Assembly: GCF_041146395.1 (NCBI RefSeq) | Contig: NC_090990.1 | Span: 40,558,001-40,622,000 of the forward strand | Direction: 5' to 3' | From: Eulemur rufifrons | Lineage: Eukaryota > Chordata > Mammalia > Primates > Lemuridae | DNA: 64,000 nucleotides | In this document: in pieces, positions 51,961 to 64,000 of the stretch | Position numbering within the stretch: position 1 is the first letter of the stretch | Layout: each line of letters begins with the position of its first letter | Translations under genes and position numbers: made by a program | Notes under the pieces: model-generated | Told to the model about the DNA's origin: nothing | Seen by the model: the letters and a program-made list of their open reading frames with translations, nothing else | The model's database searches: none

Positions 51961-53150
51961 TCTTCTGTTTCTTCTCCATGTACCTTACTTCGCCCTCTTC
52001 ATGGAGATGCATCAGGGACACAGACATTTATAAAGCAGCATTATATCTGAACCACTTTACATACGAAATGTGTGAAGCTCTTAATATTCATACAAGGTAG
52101 GAATTTGGCCATTGAGGAAACAGAGTCTCATTGCGGGGAAGTGCTAGTGCCTGGTCACCACTGCTGTGGAGAAACAGCCAAGTCCTCAGACCCCCGGGGT
52201 GGGGCATTGTCTCCTGGCCCCAGCTCCCTAGGCCCTCAGCCATTTCTCGGTCCACTCCTGGCTCTAATCTGTCTGGTCTGTCACTGGGAGTATTAGAGTA
52301 AATGAGGCTGACTGCTCTGACAGATAACCTCAGCTCTCAGCACGACACACTGGAGCTTTCTCACTCGCATCACAGTTTAATGAAAGTCAGGTGTGGGGTG
52401 TGTGTGTGTTGCGGGGGGGGATCCTGCTCCACACAGTTACTCAGGGACCCAGGATCCCTCCATCCAGTGACCTTGCCACCCTCCAGGGGCTTGGAGTCAC
52501 CTTACCCCAAGATCCTCTGCATTTGGCCAGCCCGCAAAGGAAGAGCGAGGGCATGGAGGCTGTGAGGGGAGGGAGTTATGGGTAGAGACTGTCAGCTTGA
52601 TCTGAATGTCACCCCTGCCCAGGACACGTGAAATGCATGCTTGCTGAACTGAGGGGCTCGTCATGGGGCAGCTTGGAGGACACCCAACTCTCCGTGGGAA
52701 AGGGGCTGAGTGTTTCACCAAAAAGGGAACATCTGAGTCAGGTCTTGAAGAGTGAGTAGGAGTTCTCTGGATAAGGAGGAAAGGAAGGGCACTCTGGGCA
52801 GGAGAAACAGCATGTGCAAAGACACATCAGGAAAGTGCCAGGCATGGACAGGAAGGATAAGGACCCAGCGTGGCAGGGTCACAAAGTGTGAGGTGTGAGG
52901 TGGGGGTGGGGGAGCTGTGGAGAAGAGGCTGAAGATGTAACCAGGGCTGGAGCTTGAAGCTTCCTGTTGCTCATTGTCCCCTATCCTTCCAGTCCCAGCC
53001 CCAGGTCTCTTCCCCAGGACTCTGAGATGTGGGGATCCCTCTCTTTTGCCCTCAGAAGCACTAATGTTCAGGCCATTTTACCCTGGAATGATCCCTCCTG
53101 ACCCTCACAGCAGTCTGATGAGGTGGAAGGGTTTAGATAATTATGGTCCC
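51960..53150. other. Intergenic sequence without clear features
   Basis: Contains a short G/T-rich stretch near 52390-52422. I see no supported exon or RNA gene. Confidence 0.45.
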
Positions 53151-53644
53151 CATTACTTTCATTGTCTAATTGTTTATTGCTGGTTTATAAAAAAGAAGTT
53201 GACCTTTGTTTATTGAAGTTGCATATAGTAAACTTGCTAAATTCTCCTGTAGATTCTTTTGGATTTGCTATGGAGACAATCATATCATGTGCACATAATG
53301 ACAGTTTATTTCTTCCTGTTTTCATTTCTTTTCCTTACCTTATTGCACTGGCTAGTATCTCCAGTAAAGTGTGATAGAATCAGTAATAGCAGACATCCTG
53401 GCCTCTTTCCTGATCTCAAGTGGAAAACTTTTGGTATTTTGCCATTAAGCATAATGTTTAATTATCATAAATTTTTAAAAGTGGTACCTTTTGTTAGATT
53501 AAAGAAGTTTCCTTCCATTCTAGATTGCTAAATTTTTTTTTTTTAAATCATGAATTGGTGTTGAATTTTATCAAATGCTTTTCCTACATCTGTTAAGATA
53601 ATCTCATGGATTTTTCCACTTATTCTGCTAATGAGATGATTTCA

Positions 53645-53876
53645 TCAATGGTTCTCAATTGAGGGTAATTTTGCTCCCTAGGGAATATTTGGCAATGTCT
53701 GGAGACATTGTTGATTGGCTCAGCTGGGGGTGCATGTGTGCACTACTGGCATCCAGTGGGTAGAAGCCAAGGGTGTTGTTAAACCTTTTACAATGCACAG
53801 AACTGCCCCCCGCCCCAACAAAGAATTATCCAACCAAAAATGTCAGTCGTGCCAAGGTTGAGAAACCCTGATTTAC
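53645..53876 (+). repeat. MER20 hAT-Charlie MITE, full length
   Basis: TGGTTCTCAATTGAGGGTAA at one end and GGTTGAGAAACCCTG at the other, with TTTGGCAATGTCTGGAGAC and CAAAGAATTATCCAACC between. The ends form the hAT-type inverted repeat. Confidence 0.82.
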
Positions 53877-53899
53877 ATTGCTTAAAATTTTGAGTGGTA

Positions 53900-54155
53900 C
53901 ATGTACTCACCATTAAATTGATTTTCACTGATCATCACCTAAGAGCACATTTAGGAATAACATTGATCGGGTGTCGGGCAGATGTGGGTGGGGGAGGGGA
54001 TGGGTGTATACATGCATAATGAGTGCGATGCACACTGTCTAGGGGATGGACACGTTTGAAGCTCTGACTCGGGGCGGGGGGGGGGACAAGGGCAATATAT
54101 GTAACCTAAACTTTTGTACCCCCACAATACGCTGAAATAAGAATAAAAAAAATTT
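53900..54155 (+). mobile_element. Young L1 3' tail (strepsirrhine type) with TSD
   Basis: A 256-bp 5'-truncated L1 3'UTR: GGGATGGGTGTATACATGC, a G-rich tract with 10 G at 54076-54085, ATGTAACCTAAACTTTTGTA and CTGAAATAAGAATAAAAAAA. A perfect 12-bp duplication TTTTGAGTGGTA flanks it (53888-53899 and 54156-54167). I associate this 3'UTR with lemur-lineage L1s. Confidence 0.82.
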
Positions 54156-54959
54156 TTTTGAGTGGTAAATCAACCTTTTGCATCTTGGAAATAAAACCAA
54201 CTTGGCTGTGATTTAATATTCTTTTTATATATCACTGTATCTGATTTTCTAATATTTTGTTTAGGATTTGTATCTATGTTCATGAGAGAGATTGGCCTAT
54301 AATTTTCTTTGCATGTAACGTCCTTGTCAGGTTTTGGAATTAAGGACGTTTTGGCCTCATAAGATGAATTGGGAAGTGTTCCCTCTTTTTCAGTTCTCTG
54401 GGAGGGTTTGTGTGAGATGGATGTGCTCTCTGCCTTCCTTTACAATCAGATCTGCCTCTGCTCACGTCTTCAATCCTATAAGCCATTAATGTCCTTTGTG
54501 TGAGCTGAGACGTTTAACTGGACCAGGTTATACCGCTAAGCAGGATTATCGTTTCATAAAGGTCAGAACTCACCCAAGCCTACAGGACTCCTGCAAGGCC
54601 CAGGGCACGTAGAAAGGTTCACTTTGGCCTCAAACCTAAGTTTTATGGTCTACCTCAGACTTTTATTATTCTGGCAGTTATTGGGCACTGGCTCATATAC
54701 TGTCGAAGTGGGCTGGTGATTCCATTCGGCCATTGTTCCTTGTCTCCAGCGCCCTTGGGCAGGAACACTGGGAGAAGAGCAGGACAGGACCAAGACAATC
54801 CTGGGACTCACCATAACACTAATCACAGAAGCTCCAAAATCTTACCCTCTACCACTATCTCCATTGTGTCTTCTATTGTTAACTAAACTTTTAACTCCTT
54901 TCCAAGGTGGAAAACCTTTTAGTTTCTTCTACCCTTTGCCTGTCATGGGGGGAGGGGAG

Positions 54960-55135
54960 GGTAGAGAGAACGCAGGTTTTTGCATCAGACAGACCTGGTT
55001 TGAATTCTAGTTGTGCTACTATTGATTTTAACAGTATTACCTGAAATAAGACATTTAGCTTTTCTAGTGAGGCCTCTGTTTACTCATCTGTGAAGTGGGA
55101 CTAATCACGCCTACTTCAGTGGGTTAAGAAGAAAG
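54960..55135 (+). repeat. MIR SINE
   Basis: CATCAGACAGACCTGGTTTG, TTGTGCTACTATTG and CATCTGTGAAGTGGGACTAA are in MIR order. Confidence 0.7.
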
Positions 55136-55544
55136 GGATTTATTGAGGAGTCTACATGGTTCACAGCCTCAGAGCGCTGAAGACAAGACACTAGGCTGAA
55201 TTTCCAGCAATGGCTCTCAACACAGCACAGAGCCGGTCCATCAAGGGACCTGCTGCTTCATCCACAATCAGGAAGCACCAGATTGGAAGACTGTGCTTAC
55301 AGTGAGGAAGCCAGCGCTGGACCCAAGCCCACAAAATGTCCTCATCCTGCCTGCCTTGTTACTGGACTCAAAATCCCATTCACATGCAGCTGATTGGAGA
55401 AACCAAAACCACATTTGTAGCTCTAGCTGCAAGCAAGCCTGGAAAACGCAGTATTTGCTTTCCAGCCTTTCCGTGCAGGAAAGGGGCTGGAACTGGTGGT
55501 GAGCAGGCCTACCCACCACGCGCACTGCAACTGGCTATGATATT

Positions 55545-56050
55545 TTCAACCTTGTTTCTTTGCATGGTTGTTTCGGACATCTGTGCTCTCAGCCCCAGCT
55601 CACGAACCATGGTTATTGTTAGTTATGACAATACTCTCCCTCTTGCAGCTAGGGGTAGTCATGTGACCTAGTTCTGACCAATGAGAGTGAGAGAAAATCT
55701 GCTGGGTGGCTGTGGGTGGAGGCACGTAGGAAGGCTTTTGCTTTCTAACAAAATGGACAGCTGTAACTGGTGCCAGCCCTTCCTTCCACTCTGCCTTGAG
55801 TGTCTGGAGCTGCAGCAGCCATCATGTCAGCATGAGTCAACAGCCGTGAGGATGAAAGGCCAAAGAAAAGGCTGGCAGAACAGAAGTATGGAAGATCCTG
55901 AGCTCCTGTTGGCAATGTTGAGCTGCTGAGCCAACTGGAATAAATGCATCCCTCTGGACTTCTTGTTGCATGAGAAAAACACATTCTTATTGATTCAAAT
56001 AGTTGCTGGTCATCTGTCCTTGCAGCTGAAAGCGTTCCTAAGTGGTGGAT
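55545..56050 (+). mobile_element. MLT1-like (MaLR) LTR
   Basis: GTCATGTGACCTAGTTCTGA, CCAATGAGAGTGAGAGAAAA, GGAGCTGCAGCAGCCATCAT, TCCCTCTGGACTTCTTGTTG and GCAGCTGAAAGCGTTCCTAA follow an LTR of the ERVL-MaLR class. The subfamily is uncertain. Confidence 0.65.
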
Positions 56051-57480
56051 AATTCTTCCTCTTAGCAAGGCTGTGGCTGCACTGCTGATGAAGTGGTCCA
56101 CCTGTAACATTAGATGACTCACAAAAGACTTTTAGAAGTCTTCCATATCCCCTCTTGAGGGTTAAATTTCCATGAGAACAAACAGCCTGGCCTTTCAATG
56201 GAGGTGGAGGGGATCTCTCCAGGAGCTTGGGAGGAGGGGGTTGTGGTATGGGCAGGACATAGTTGTGACCCTCAGTCTCTAGAGCCTGATCAGTAGGCTG
56301 GGGGAGAGAGCCTCAGGCCTCTGCAAGGTGGATAAGCCTGGAGAATAGGTATCTCTCAGTGCACGACTTAGAATTAGAGGAAATGTTTGACAGTGTCATT
56401 GTGACTGGCCCAGAGGTCACGGTGGCCATGTCTGACCAGAGAGGGAGGTAGTGCTGGCCAGGCAGACGAGAGAACAAAAAGTAGGGCATGGAGTTGGGTC
56501 CCTGGGACCAGGGAGCAGTGTTGGGGAGATGACACTCAAAAAATGTGACTCAGGCAGAAACGGGGTCTTCAAGTGATTGCCATAAGCACGAGCCATGTTC
56601 TGTGGCCATCTGTGGCCTGCGTGGTGCAGGAAGCACAGGGGTCAGGCTGGCTTTAGAGCCCATGGACAGTTGAGCAACTTGAAGGCCGTTTCCCTCTATG
56701 CTTGCTGTGAGCATCCACCCCTCTCTCACAGGTCCACGCCGTCAGTGTGCGCCGGGGCCCCTCCTCCGTGTGATGCTCTGTGCCGGGGACTAGGTGGCAG
56801 GGCTGAGAAGTTCCTGTCCCTGAGGAACCCAGTCTAGTCACGGAGAAACAGACAGGTTAACTAGCACTTTGGGGGGAGCCCAAAAGAGGGGCACTCATCT
56901 GACCTGGGAAGGCTTCCCCCGGGGAGTGATGGCTCGGCAGCGATGGGAAGGACGAGAAGGTGACGGGTGTGGCAGTGGTGGGGACTGCAGCTGGAAAGGC
57001 TCAGGGGCAGGAGAGCCTTCTACGCCTGCTCGGTTAGGGCTGAGGCACTGAGCGAGGGGAAGAGACCGAGGACCTGCACAGGCATCGTGGTGGGGAGCAG
57101 CCTGGCTCCTCCAGCTGAGTGGGAGAGTCAGGCCCTGCAGTCAGACTCCTTGACTCCTCCGCGTGGCCTTGGACGTGTTGCTTAACCCCTCCAAGCCTGC
57201 TTCCTCTTCTATGCCATGGGGACAATAGTTCTTTCCTCTTGGGAAAACTTTCACTGGGGTAATGAATAACTACGAATTGTTAATTGGAAAAGTGAATGTA
57301 AAATAACTAGCATTTATTTTGTCTGGCACATGATTCGTATTCAAGAGCAATTTATTTAATTGATTCCAAAGAGATATTTCCCCCCTAAATTTGAACATCT
57401 CTGATATTGGGATCCATTGTTAAGGTCTAACTGGCAGCATCATTTCTTTCTTGGTGGTACATGAACTAATGGTGTCATGC
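56050..57480. other. Intergenic sequence without clear features
   Basis: Moderately GC-rich. Short open frames occur with no recognisable protein family. A MIR-like piece is possible at about 57120-57260. Confidence 0.4.
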
Positions 57481-57495
57481 AATTGATGACATCTT

Positions 57496-57777
57496 TTTTT
57501 TCTTTTTTTGAGACAGAGTCTTGTTGTATCTCAGTGCAGTGGCATCATCATAGCTCACAGCAACCTCAAACTGGGCTCAAATGATCCTCCTGCCTCAGCC
57601 TCCCAGGGAGCTGGGACTACAGGCACATGCCACCATGCCTGGCTAATTTTTTCTACTTTTTGTAGAGACAGGGTCTTGCTCTTGCTCAGCTGATCTCGAA
57701 CTCCTGGCCTCAAGTGATCCTCCCGCCTTGGCCTCCCAAAATGCTAGGATTACAGGGGTGAGCCGCCGTGCCGGTCT
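57496..57777 (-). repeat. Alu, full length, reverse, with TSD
   Basis: Dimeric Alu in reverse flanked by a perfect 10-bp duplication ATGACATCTT at 57486-57495 and 57783-57792. Small deletions in both monomers. Confidence 0.92.
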
Positions 57778-57829
57778 TATTTATGACATCTTACTTTCAG
57801 TGAAATATAGCAGTTCTTTGGAGTGTCTA

Positions 57830-58135
57830 CAATAGATGTCAGCAAATTTTTCTATAAAAGTGTAGATAGTAAGTATTTTAGGCTTTGCAGGCCAGGTGTT
57901 CTCTGTCGTACTACTCACCTCTGCTGTTGTAGTGCTGAAACAGCCACAGACAATATGGAAATGAATGAGTATGGCAGTGTCCAATAAAACTATTTATGGA
58001 CACTGGCTTTTGAATTTCATATAATTTTCATGTATCACAAAGCATTCTTTTTATTTTTTGTCAACTATTCAAAATGTAAAAACTATTCTTTTTAGTTCAC
58101 AGGCTGTATAAAAACAGGTGTTGGCAATATTTGGC
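57830..58135 (+). repeat. hAT-Charlie (MER1-type) DNA transposon
   Basis: GTCAGCAAATTTTTCTATAA, GTATTTTAGGCTTTGCAGGC, AGCCACAGACAATATGG, CAATAAAACTATTTATGG and a terminal TTGGCAATATTTGGCCCAGA. It is the best-preserved of three copies in the window, with an AT-rich internal stretch. Confidence 0.75.
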
Positions 58136-58139
58136 CCAG

Positions 58140-61100
58140 ACCACAATAATATCTTTTGGGAGACGGCCAAGAATTGCTTTTCCTAAATGTCTGTGCTTTA
58201 TGCTTCTGTTACTACCTGGAAAGTTTCCAGAACATTTTCAAGCCTTACTAGGAATTATTTATTACGGTGTTTGTGGGTACCGGAGGTGATTTGACTCTAG
58301 AAACTCCTCTTGGGTAGGCTGGAATCCTTTCCTGTAGGAGCTGATCCATGAACTGAGTTTTGCAGGGTGAGTTCAAAGTGCAGGGTGGGATGGGGAAACA
58401 CACACAGAAGTGTGGACCATCTCTGCCTGTGTGGGGAGCCAGGCATGGCTAGAGAGTAGGTGCCAGGCAAGGGGGCAGTGCCTGGCCTCGGAATCCAGGC
58501 AAAGGACATTTATCCCAAGGCAGGAGAGCCTAACTTGGGGACCATAGCGTGAACTTTAGAAGGTCTTCAAGTCTCTTGAGATTTATGCAAAATTTTGTGA
58601 GGATGTTTATTTTTCTAGGAAGAAGTTCTATACCTTTTGTCAAATTCTCAGAGGAGCATGTAACCCCCACTTCAAAATAAGACCACAGCCCTAGAATGAG
58701 TGAGAAGCCCTTTGCGGTAGACACCTCATCCCGGAAGGCCGTCTGCCCCGCTCAGCTTCGGCATCTCTAGGAACGCGCTGATGTGCAGGGATGGTCCCCC
58801 CCCTCCTTGTGACATGACCCTGCTGCCTGGCCACGGTTGACTGGTCCAGGGGTGGCCTCTCACTCAAGTGATTGTCCCTGGGATTTTTAAAACCTAGAAC
58901 TGAAGGTGATAGCTGGTATTGGGGGTGAGATTGAGACGAAGACAGGAAATATGAAGCTTGGGAGAGGGAGGCGGCTAATGCTGTCCATCCCACAGAGGAA
59001 ACTGGCATGAATTAGCAGGGAATGAAAGCAGTACACCAGGAAAAGTAGGAACACAAAACCTCAAGTGAGGACTCTGGTGGTATTTGAGTCAAGATACCCT
59101 GGCCTTCATCCTGACCTTTTCATGCTGCCCTGAGATAGTCCTATGTCCTAACATTAAATTTATTCTTGCCTGACTTGGATCAAGTTGGGTTTGGGACAAT
59201 TACAGAATCTTAAGTGGACGGGTGGCATGATCGGAATAGAGTTGAGGGTAAATGCTCTAGCTGCCACGAGGGGAATGGGCGGGAGTGGGGAGGTCAGGGA
59301 CCCGGAGGGAGGTTGGAGCGGAGATGGCAGTCTTGGTAACGGAGAGGAGAGGGCTGTGTGTGAAATGTACTTCCAGGGAAAACATGGTTATTGATTAGAT
59401 GTGGAAGCTGAAGGAGGGGGAGGGACAGGATGCTGGAATCTCAGCAGGATGCTCAGGTTATGGCCACATGGTGTTGGAAAGCCAGGGCAGTGGGTCTGAG
59501 GTTGAGGTGGAGGTTCTAGGCTGGATGTGGAAGTTCATCCATTTAGAGATAGTAACTGAAGCCATGCAGTGTGGGAATGAGGTTGTCTGTGGCAACGTGG
59601 AAAGGGCCAAAGCATGCTCTGCTCAGTGGACCTATGGTCACCACAGGGGTGGGGTCTCAGACCTCCTCCCAGAGCATTGTGGGGGTTGGGGGACAGGCTG
59701 TATATTTCTTCCAGGGGTAGGGCGTGCCCTCCTTTGCGGGCACTGGAGAAGAGAAAGGCAGGATTGGCTCGGCTGTGTTTTCCATCCACACATCTTTTCT
59801 TTTTTAAGGGCAAAGTAGCATGGGACTAAGCAGGTGCTAATGACCTGCGCTTGCTAGGAAGAGAAAGGGGCCGGTGGAGGATGTGGAATTAGTAGGGGTG
59901 GAAGAAGAGGGCCAGAGGAGAAACTGAAGAGAACAGAAAATCCCCATGCAGCGCAAAGGGACCAGGGGAGAGCCCAGCGTGCACAGGGCCATGCAGTGGG
60001 GTAGAAAGAACAGGGACAGCGTATATGACAGATCTCATTTCCATTCTGGTTACTCAACCCTCTGAGTCTCAGCTTCCCCACCCGTGAAGCAGGAATACCA
60101 GCACGTGTGGGAATTACAAAGGACCAATCAGATACAGGTATCCCTTGATATCTGAACTCTGTTTATCTGAATACTCACTATGATGACATGCAAAATCGTT
60201 ACCCAAGATTCGCTGCCCCAACCAAACACCTGCCTGGTGAGTGGACTTGTGTGCCAGCAACAACAGTAAGTTGTGGGCCGGCCCCAGTGAGTGTGTAGTG
60301 TGCACCACAGTCCCGTCTCCGCGGTTGACACCCAGGACTGGCCCAGGGCTACATGACGAGCGAGTCATTAGGTGAAGCCAGATCTGCCTCCATTGTCAAT
60401 GCTTTTCCACTGCCCCGACTCTAAAACTCATCTGGTCCAAACATCTCAACTACTGATGGGGAAACTGAGGCCACAGAGAGGAAAGCCTTGGCCAGGGTTA
60501 CTCCGCAGGCTAATGGCAGAGTTGGGAGTAAATCGAGCATTCAGCAACCTTTGACACCATCAAGCCCAACCCCTCATTTAACTGTTGAGAAACCAGGCCC
60601 AGAAAGGGTAGCAAGGGACTGCATTTCTGCCAGTCCGACTTTGCTGCCGCTGGTGTCCTGGGCTGGGACGGTGGAGGCGCCATCCCCTGAGCCTGGACCA
60701 CAGGAGACAGGGTGGCTTAGGGGGAGAAGGGTGATTTGGATTGGTGGGACCGTGTGGGAGGTCCCGGAGGACATCAGTCAGCCCTCGGCAAGTGGGACTG
60801 GGTGGGGAGGCGGTCGGAGGGAGAGCGGGAGCTGAGGCAGGAGGTGGGGCTTCAGAAAGCCTGGGTTGGGGGGCCCGGCATTCCGGAAGGGCCTCCAGAC
60901 ACCTGTAAGGAAAGCACTGACTCAACAAAGTCCAGGATTTCTATTAGGTTTGGGTGGAAACTTGTGGATTAGTGAGTTCAGTTCAGAAGAGGAGGGAGGA
61001 GAGGAAGGAGAATAAACCCCCAGCTTTTTAAAGATATTGGGAAGTTGAGGGGACAGGGGCTTGGCCACAAGTCACAATTGGGACCAGAACCAGCCCCTCT

Positions 61101-61980
61101 GGTTCAGCTCTCTTCCCGCCCACCCGACTGTAGTATATTGAGAAGAATTCTCAACACTGGCAGCGGGGCTTGTGTATCTTTCTAGACACTTTGTCAACAG
61201 AGGGAGCAGCTGGCTCTTTCACAGAACCTGAGCCTTTTTGTGCGTCTGCCTGAGCTCCTCGAAGTCACCCGTGGAGTCAAGGCTGTCACCAGCTCTCCAT
61301 CCACAGACGCTCCAGGCCCTCAGCCCTTAGTCTTGGTTCCCAGACAAGATCCTCCCCACCCCACCCCCACTGGCACACAGTTTCCCCAAGCTCCGGGTTG
61401 CCAGTCGAGTCCCACCCCGAAGCCCTCCCAGAACAGCCCTGGATGACTCACTTGGGAAAATCATGTCTTCCAAGGAAGCCAAGGCCTTGAGGTTCCTAAT
61501 CCTTTCCTTACCCATAGACTGCAGTTTCATGTTTTTGAACATGAACTTGGAGGATGCAGCTACTTGCCTCTCCACGAATAGACTTGTCTCCCAAGCACAG
61601 AATTCCAGGACCTGGGCCACTAGAGACAGCGGCCTGGAGCCTTTCAAGGTTGGTGTCGTGGGAAGATTACACCCCTTGCAGGGTGGCTGGAGCCAGCTCC
61701 AAGAGTCTGAAAAATTCATCCTGGCCCCAAGTCTGACTCGACTCTGAACCCAGCAGGAATCTCGGGGGGTTTCCCCCACACCTGCTCACCCAGCTGCATG
61801 TCACCCACACGGACTCAGTCTTTCCTTCCTTAACAGGCATTATTGAGCACCCACCGTGTGACAAGTCTGTCTAGGCACTAGAACTTTTTGGATATAGCAG
61901 ACCAAACAGACAAAGATCCTGCTCTCGAGAAATGAATATTTTGAGAGGAGAACTGTTAAGAGAGCTCTGTATTATTTTAT
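58140..61980. other. Intergenic sequence without clear features
   Basis: The longest stretch with no confident repeat call. It contains short MIR-like traces (about 60040-60110 and 60430-60500) but no exon, RNA gene or CpG island that I can support. Open frames here are short and match no family I know. Confidence 0.4.
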
Positions 61981-62005
61981 ACACACCTACAGGCAGGAGG
62001 TTTTA

Positions 62006-62187
62006 TTTATTTATTTATTTTTTGTTGTTGAGACAGAGTCTCACTTTGTTGCCCAGGCTAGAGTGAGTGCCATGGCGTCAGCTTAGCTCACAGCAACCTC
62101 AGACTCCTCGGCTTAAGCGATCCTACTGCCTCAGCCTCCCGAGTAGCTGGGACTACAGGCATGCGCCACTATGCCCGGCTAATTTTG
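62006..62187 (-). repeat. Alu, strepsirrhine type, truncated, with TSD
   Basis: Only the A-tail side and right monomer remain, carrying the complement of the GCTGACGCCATGGCACTCAC arm. A perfect 14-bp duplication GGCAGGAGGTTTTA flanks it (61992-62005 and 62188-62201), so it inserted in truncated form. Confidence 0.92.
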
Positions 62188-62194
62188 GGCAGGA

Positions 62195-62305
62195 GGTTTT
62201 AGAGCTTTGGTGTTAGATGGACCTGAATCAAAATCTGCTCTGTTCTGTGATCTTGGGCGGCTATTTTAACTTCCCTGAGCCTCAGTTTCCTCATTCCTAA
62301 CATAT
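62195..62305 (+). repeat. MIR SINE fragment
   Basis: TGATCTTGGGCGGCTATTTT and CTGAGCCTCAGTTTCCTCAT are in MIR order, directly beside the Alu insertion. Confidence 0.65.
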
Positions 62306-62309
62306 GGCC

Positions 62310-62735
62310 ACACTGTATCTAATCGCCAAAAAGTAGACACAGCCCAAACGTCTGTCAAATAATGAATAAGTAAACAAAATGTGTTCTATCCATACAATGG
62401 AACATTTTCCAGCAATAGAAAGGAATGAAGTACTGCTACATGCCACACATGCATAACCTTGCAAACATTATGCTAAGTGAAAGAAGCCAGACCACCTGTT
62501 GTATATTTCCATTTATACAAAAGGTTTACAATAGGCAAGTCCATAGAGACAGAAAGTAGATTAGTGGTTGCTCAGGGCTGGGGGGAGAGGAGGAATTAGG
62601 GTGTGATGGTTAATGAAAATGTCCTAAAATTGATTATGGTGGTAGATGCACGACTCTGTGAATACACTGAAGGCTACTGCATTGTACACCTGAAATGAGT
62701 GAGTTATATATGAATTATATCTCAAAATCACTGTA
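62310..62735 (+). repeat. L1 LINE 3' end
   Basis: CATACAATGGAACATTTTCC, AGTGAAAGAAGCCAGACCAC, TAGTGGTTGCTCAGGGCTGG and CATTGTACACCTGAAATGAG are the old-L1 3' order. Confidence 0.82.
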
Positions 62736-63254
62736 AAAAGAAAAAAGTCCTACCAGTAGGGCTCTTTGAGGATTAAATGAACTGAGAATACAAAGTACCT
62801 AGCATAGTGTCTGGTAATGGGGAGACGTTCAGTAGATGCTGACTTTTATTCTGTTGCTGATCCTTCTCAGGCCGGTTTACACAGAAGCTTACAGTTACGT
62901 CTGCTGTCCACGTAAGAATGATGTGATCTTTGATAATCAGTGCTGTCCCCTGAGCAGATGGTCCTTCCTTACCCTCGGTCCCCACCCTTTCTTTGCGGGT
63001 TGAAATCCTATGTGTATTAGATGTCACCTCTGTGAAGCCTCCTTGTTTGCCCAGCTGAAAATCCTGGGGCATTCTCTATAGTGTCCCCAGCAGGGGGTAT
63101 TCAGAGACAAGCTCTTGTCACCATCTGGCTTGTTTACAGATTCTTTGTGAATGCACCATCTGTCCACGTATCCTGCCCTCTGTGTCCTGCATGGCAGCAC
63201 CTGGCACAGAGGGAGTGATTCTGGAATGAAAGTGTTCACAACACACACAGCACT

Positions 63255-63660
63255 TGTGTTGGGAAGAACTCTAAGACAGCCCTCATGACCGTTGCAATCT
63301 GGTATTAATCCTGTGATTATGTGATGTTACAGGACACGAGGAATTTCGTAGACGTAATTAAAGTTAACTGATCGGCAGACCTTAAGCTAGGGAGACGGGT
63401 GGGCCTAACCTAATCACAGGAGCCCTTTCAAAGCAGAGTTTTCTTTGGCTGGTAGCAGAAAAGGCAGCCAGAGAGGTTCAGAGTGTGAGGGGCCAGAGCA
63501 ACCCCCCACTGCACAGCCCACACAGGCCACAGCATTTATTCCTGGTGGGCCTAACGTGTGCTGCTCAGAGATGGCACTGTGGGTGGGGACAGGGCACGAG
63601 ATGTCCAGACCTGCCCTCAAGATGCTGTCAATAGAGGAACTAGATATGTAAGCAAGTAAT
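63255..63660 (+). mobile_element. MaLR-type LTR fragment
   Basis: CCTGTGATTATGTGATGTTA, CGTAGACGTAATTAAAGTTA, GTGGGCCTAACCTAATCACA and GAGCCCTTTCAAAGCAG follow an MLT1-class LTR; the right end decays into unique sequence. Confidence 0.6.
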
Positions 63661-64000
63661 TAGCATGCATGAGCTTTGGAAAGATGTTCGTGATACATTG
63701 TGTTAAATAAAAAATGGTATGCAATGCATGAGCAGAGTTTTGTAAAATATACATGTTTGGAAAGAGTTGTTCAAAATGTTACAGTGATAGGTTGTCTCTG
63801 GGTGGTGGTGAGTCTTAAGTCCCTTGGAAAAGGACACTGGACCCCTGTCCTGGAGGCAAGAAGTGGGGAAGAGAGAGGATGCTCTTCTAAGAAGGTCATG
63901 GGTTCTCTCATAGCTGCTCTTCTACTTACAGATAATAAATAATAGCTAATATTATCAAGCACTTACTATGAACCAAGCACTGTTGCTAAGCACATGATAT

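Larger units (their letters stand above)
53160..54460 (-). repeat. L1 LINE (ORF2), reverse, hosting two younger insertions
   Basis: Reverse of L1 ORF2: GGTGTTGAATTTTATCAAAT, ATTGGCCTATAATTTTCTTT and TTTGGCCTCATAAGATGAAT are complements of the polymerase region. It is interrupted by MER20 at 53645-53876 and by a short L1 tail at 53900-54155. Confidence 0.85.

Overview
This is vertebrate nuclear DNA, almost certainly from a strepsirrhine primate (lemur or loris type). The lineage call rests on dimeric Alu elements that carry the strepsirrhine right-arm variant (cleanest copies at 1-145, 34658-35000 and 62006-62187) and on a short L1 3' tail of a type I associate with lemurs (53900-54155). Old MIR, L2, MER, MaLR and mariner fossils fill much of the rest. 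There are no bacterial genes, CRISPR arrays or prokaryotic mobile elements.

The only protein-coding gene I can support is DHCR24 (24-dehydrocholesterol reductase, seladin-1), on the minus strand. Six coding exons can be placed to the base: 24315-24085, 20751-20596, 17628-17523, 16827-16709, 12881-12618 and 8359-8216. All introns have GT-AG ends, the frame is open throughout, and the exons give residues 1-340 with numbering equal to the human protein (516 residues, from memory). The remaining exons, about 176 residues, must lie to the left of position 1. The promoter is a CpG island at about 23960-24780 with three CCAAT boxes exactly 47 bp apart and two SRE-like sites, which fits control by SREBP and NF-Y.

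Layout: 1-8215 is the partial intron 6, holding a long L2 split by an L1. 8216-24315 is the exon region; intron 5 carries a tRNA-Thr half inserted with a target-site duplication, and intron 4 carries two facing copies of one DNA transposon. 24316-24780 is the promoter. 24800-64000 is intergenic upstream DNA with ERV and MaLR LTRs, a decayed mariner, lemur-type Alu and L1 insertions, MIR and MER elements, a diverged 519-bp-offset duplication (41.5-42.3 kb) and a 400-bp GGT-rich simple repeat (47.6-48.0 kb). In human the next genes in this direction are TMEM61 and BSND; I found no exon of either here.

I did not find an undescribed multi-gene system. The observations most worth following are the tRNA-half retropseudogene, the inverted transposon pair in intron 4, the promoter geometry and the unexplained duplication. 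Repeat family names come from memory of consensus sequences, without alignment; edges of old repeats are good to about 20-50 bp.
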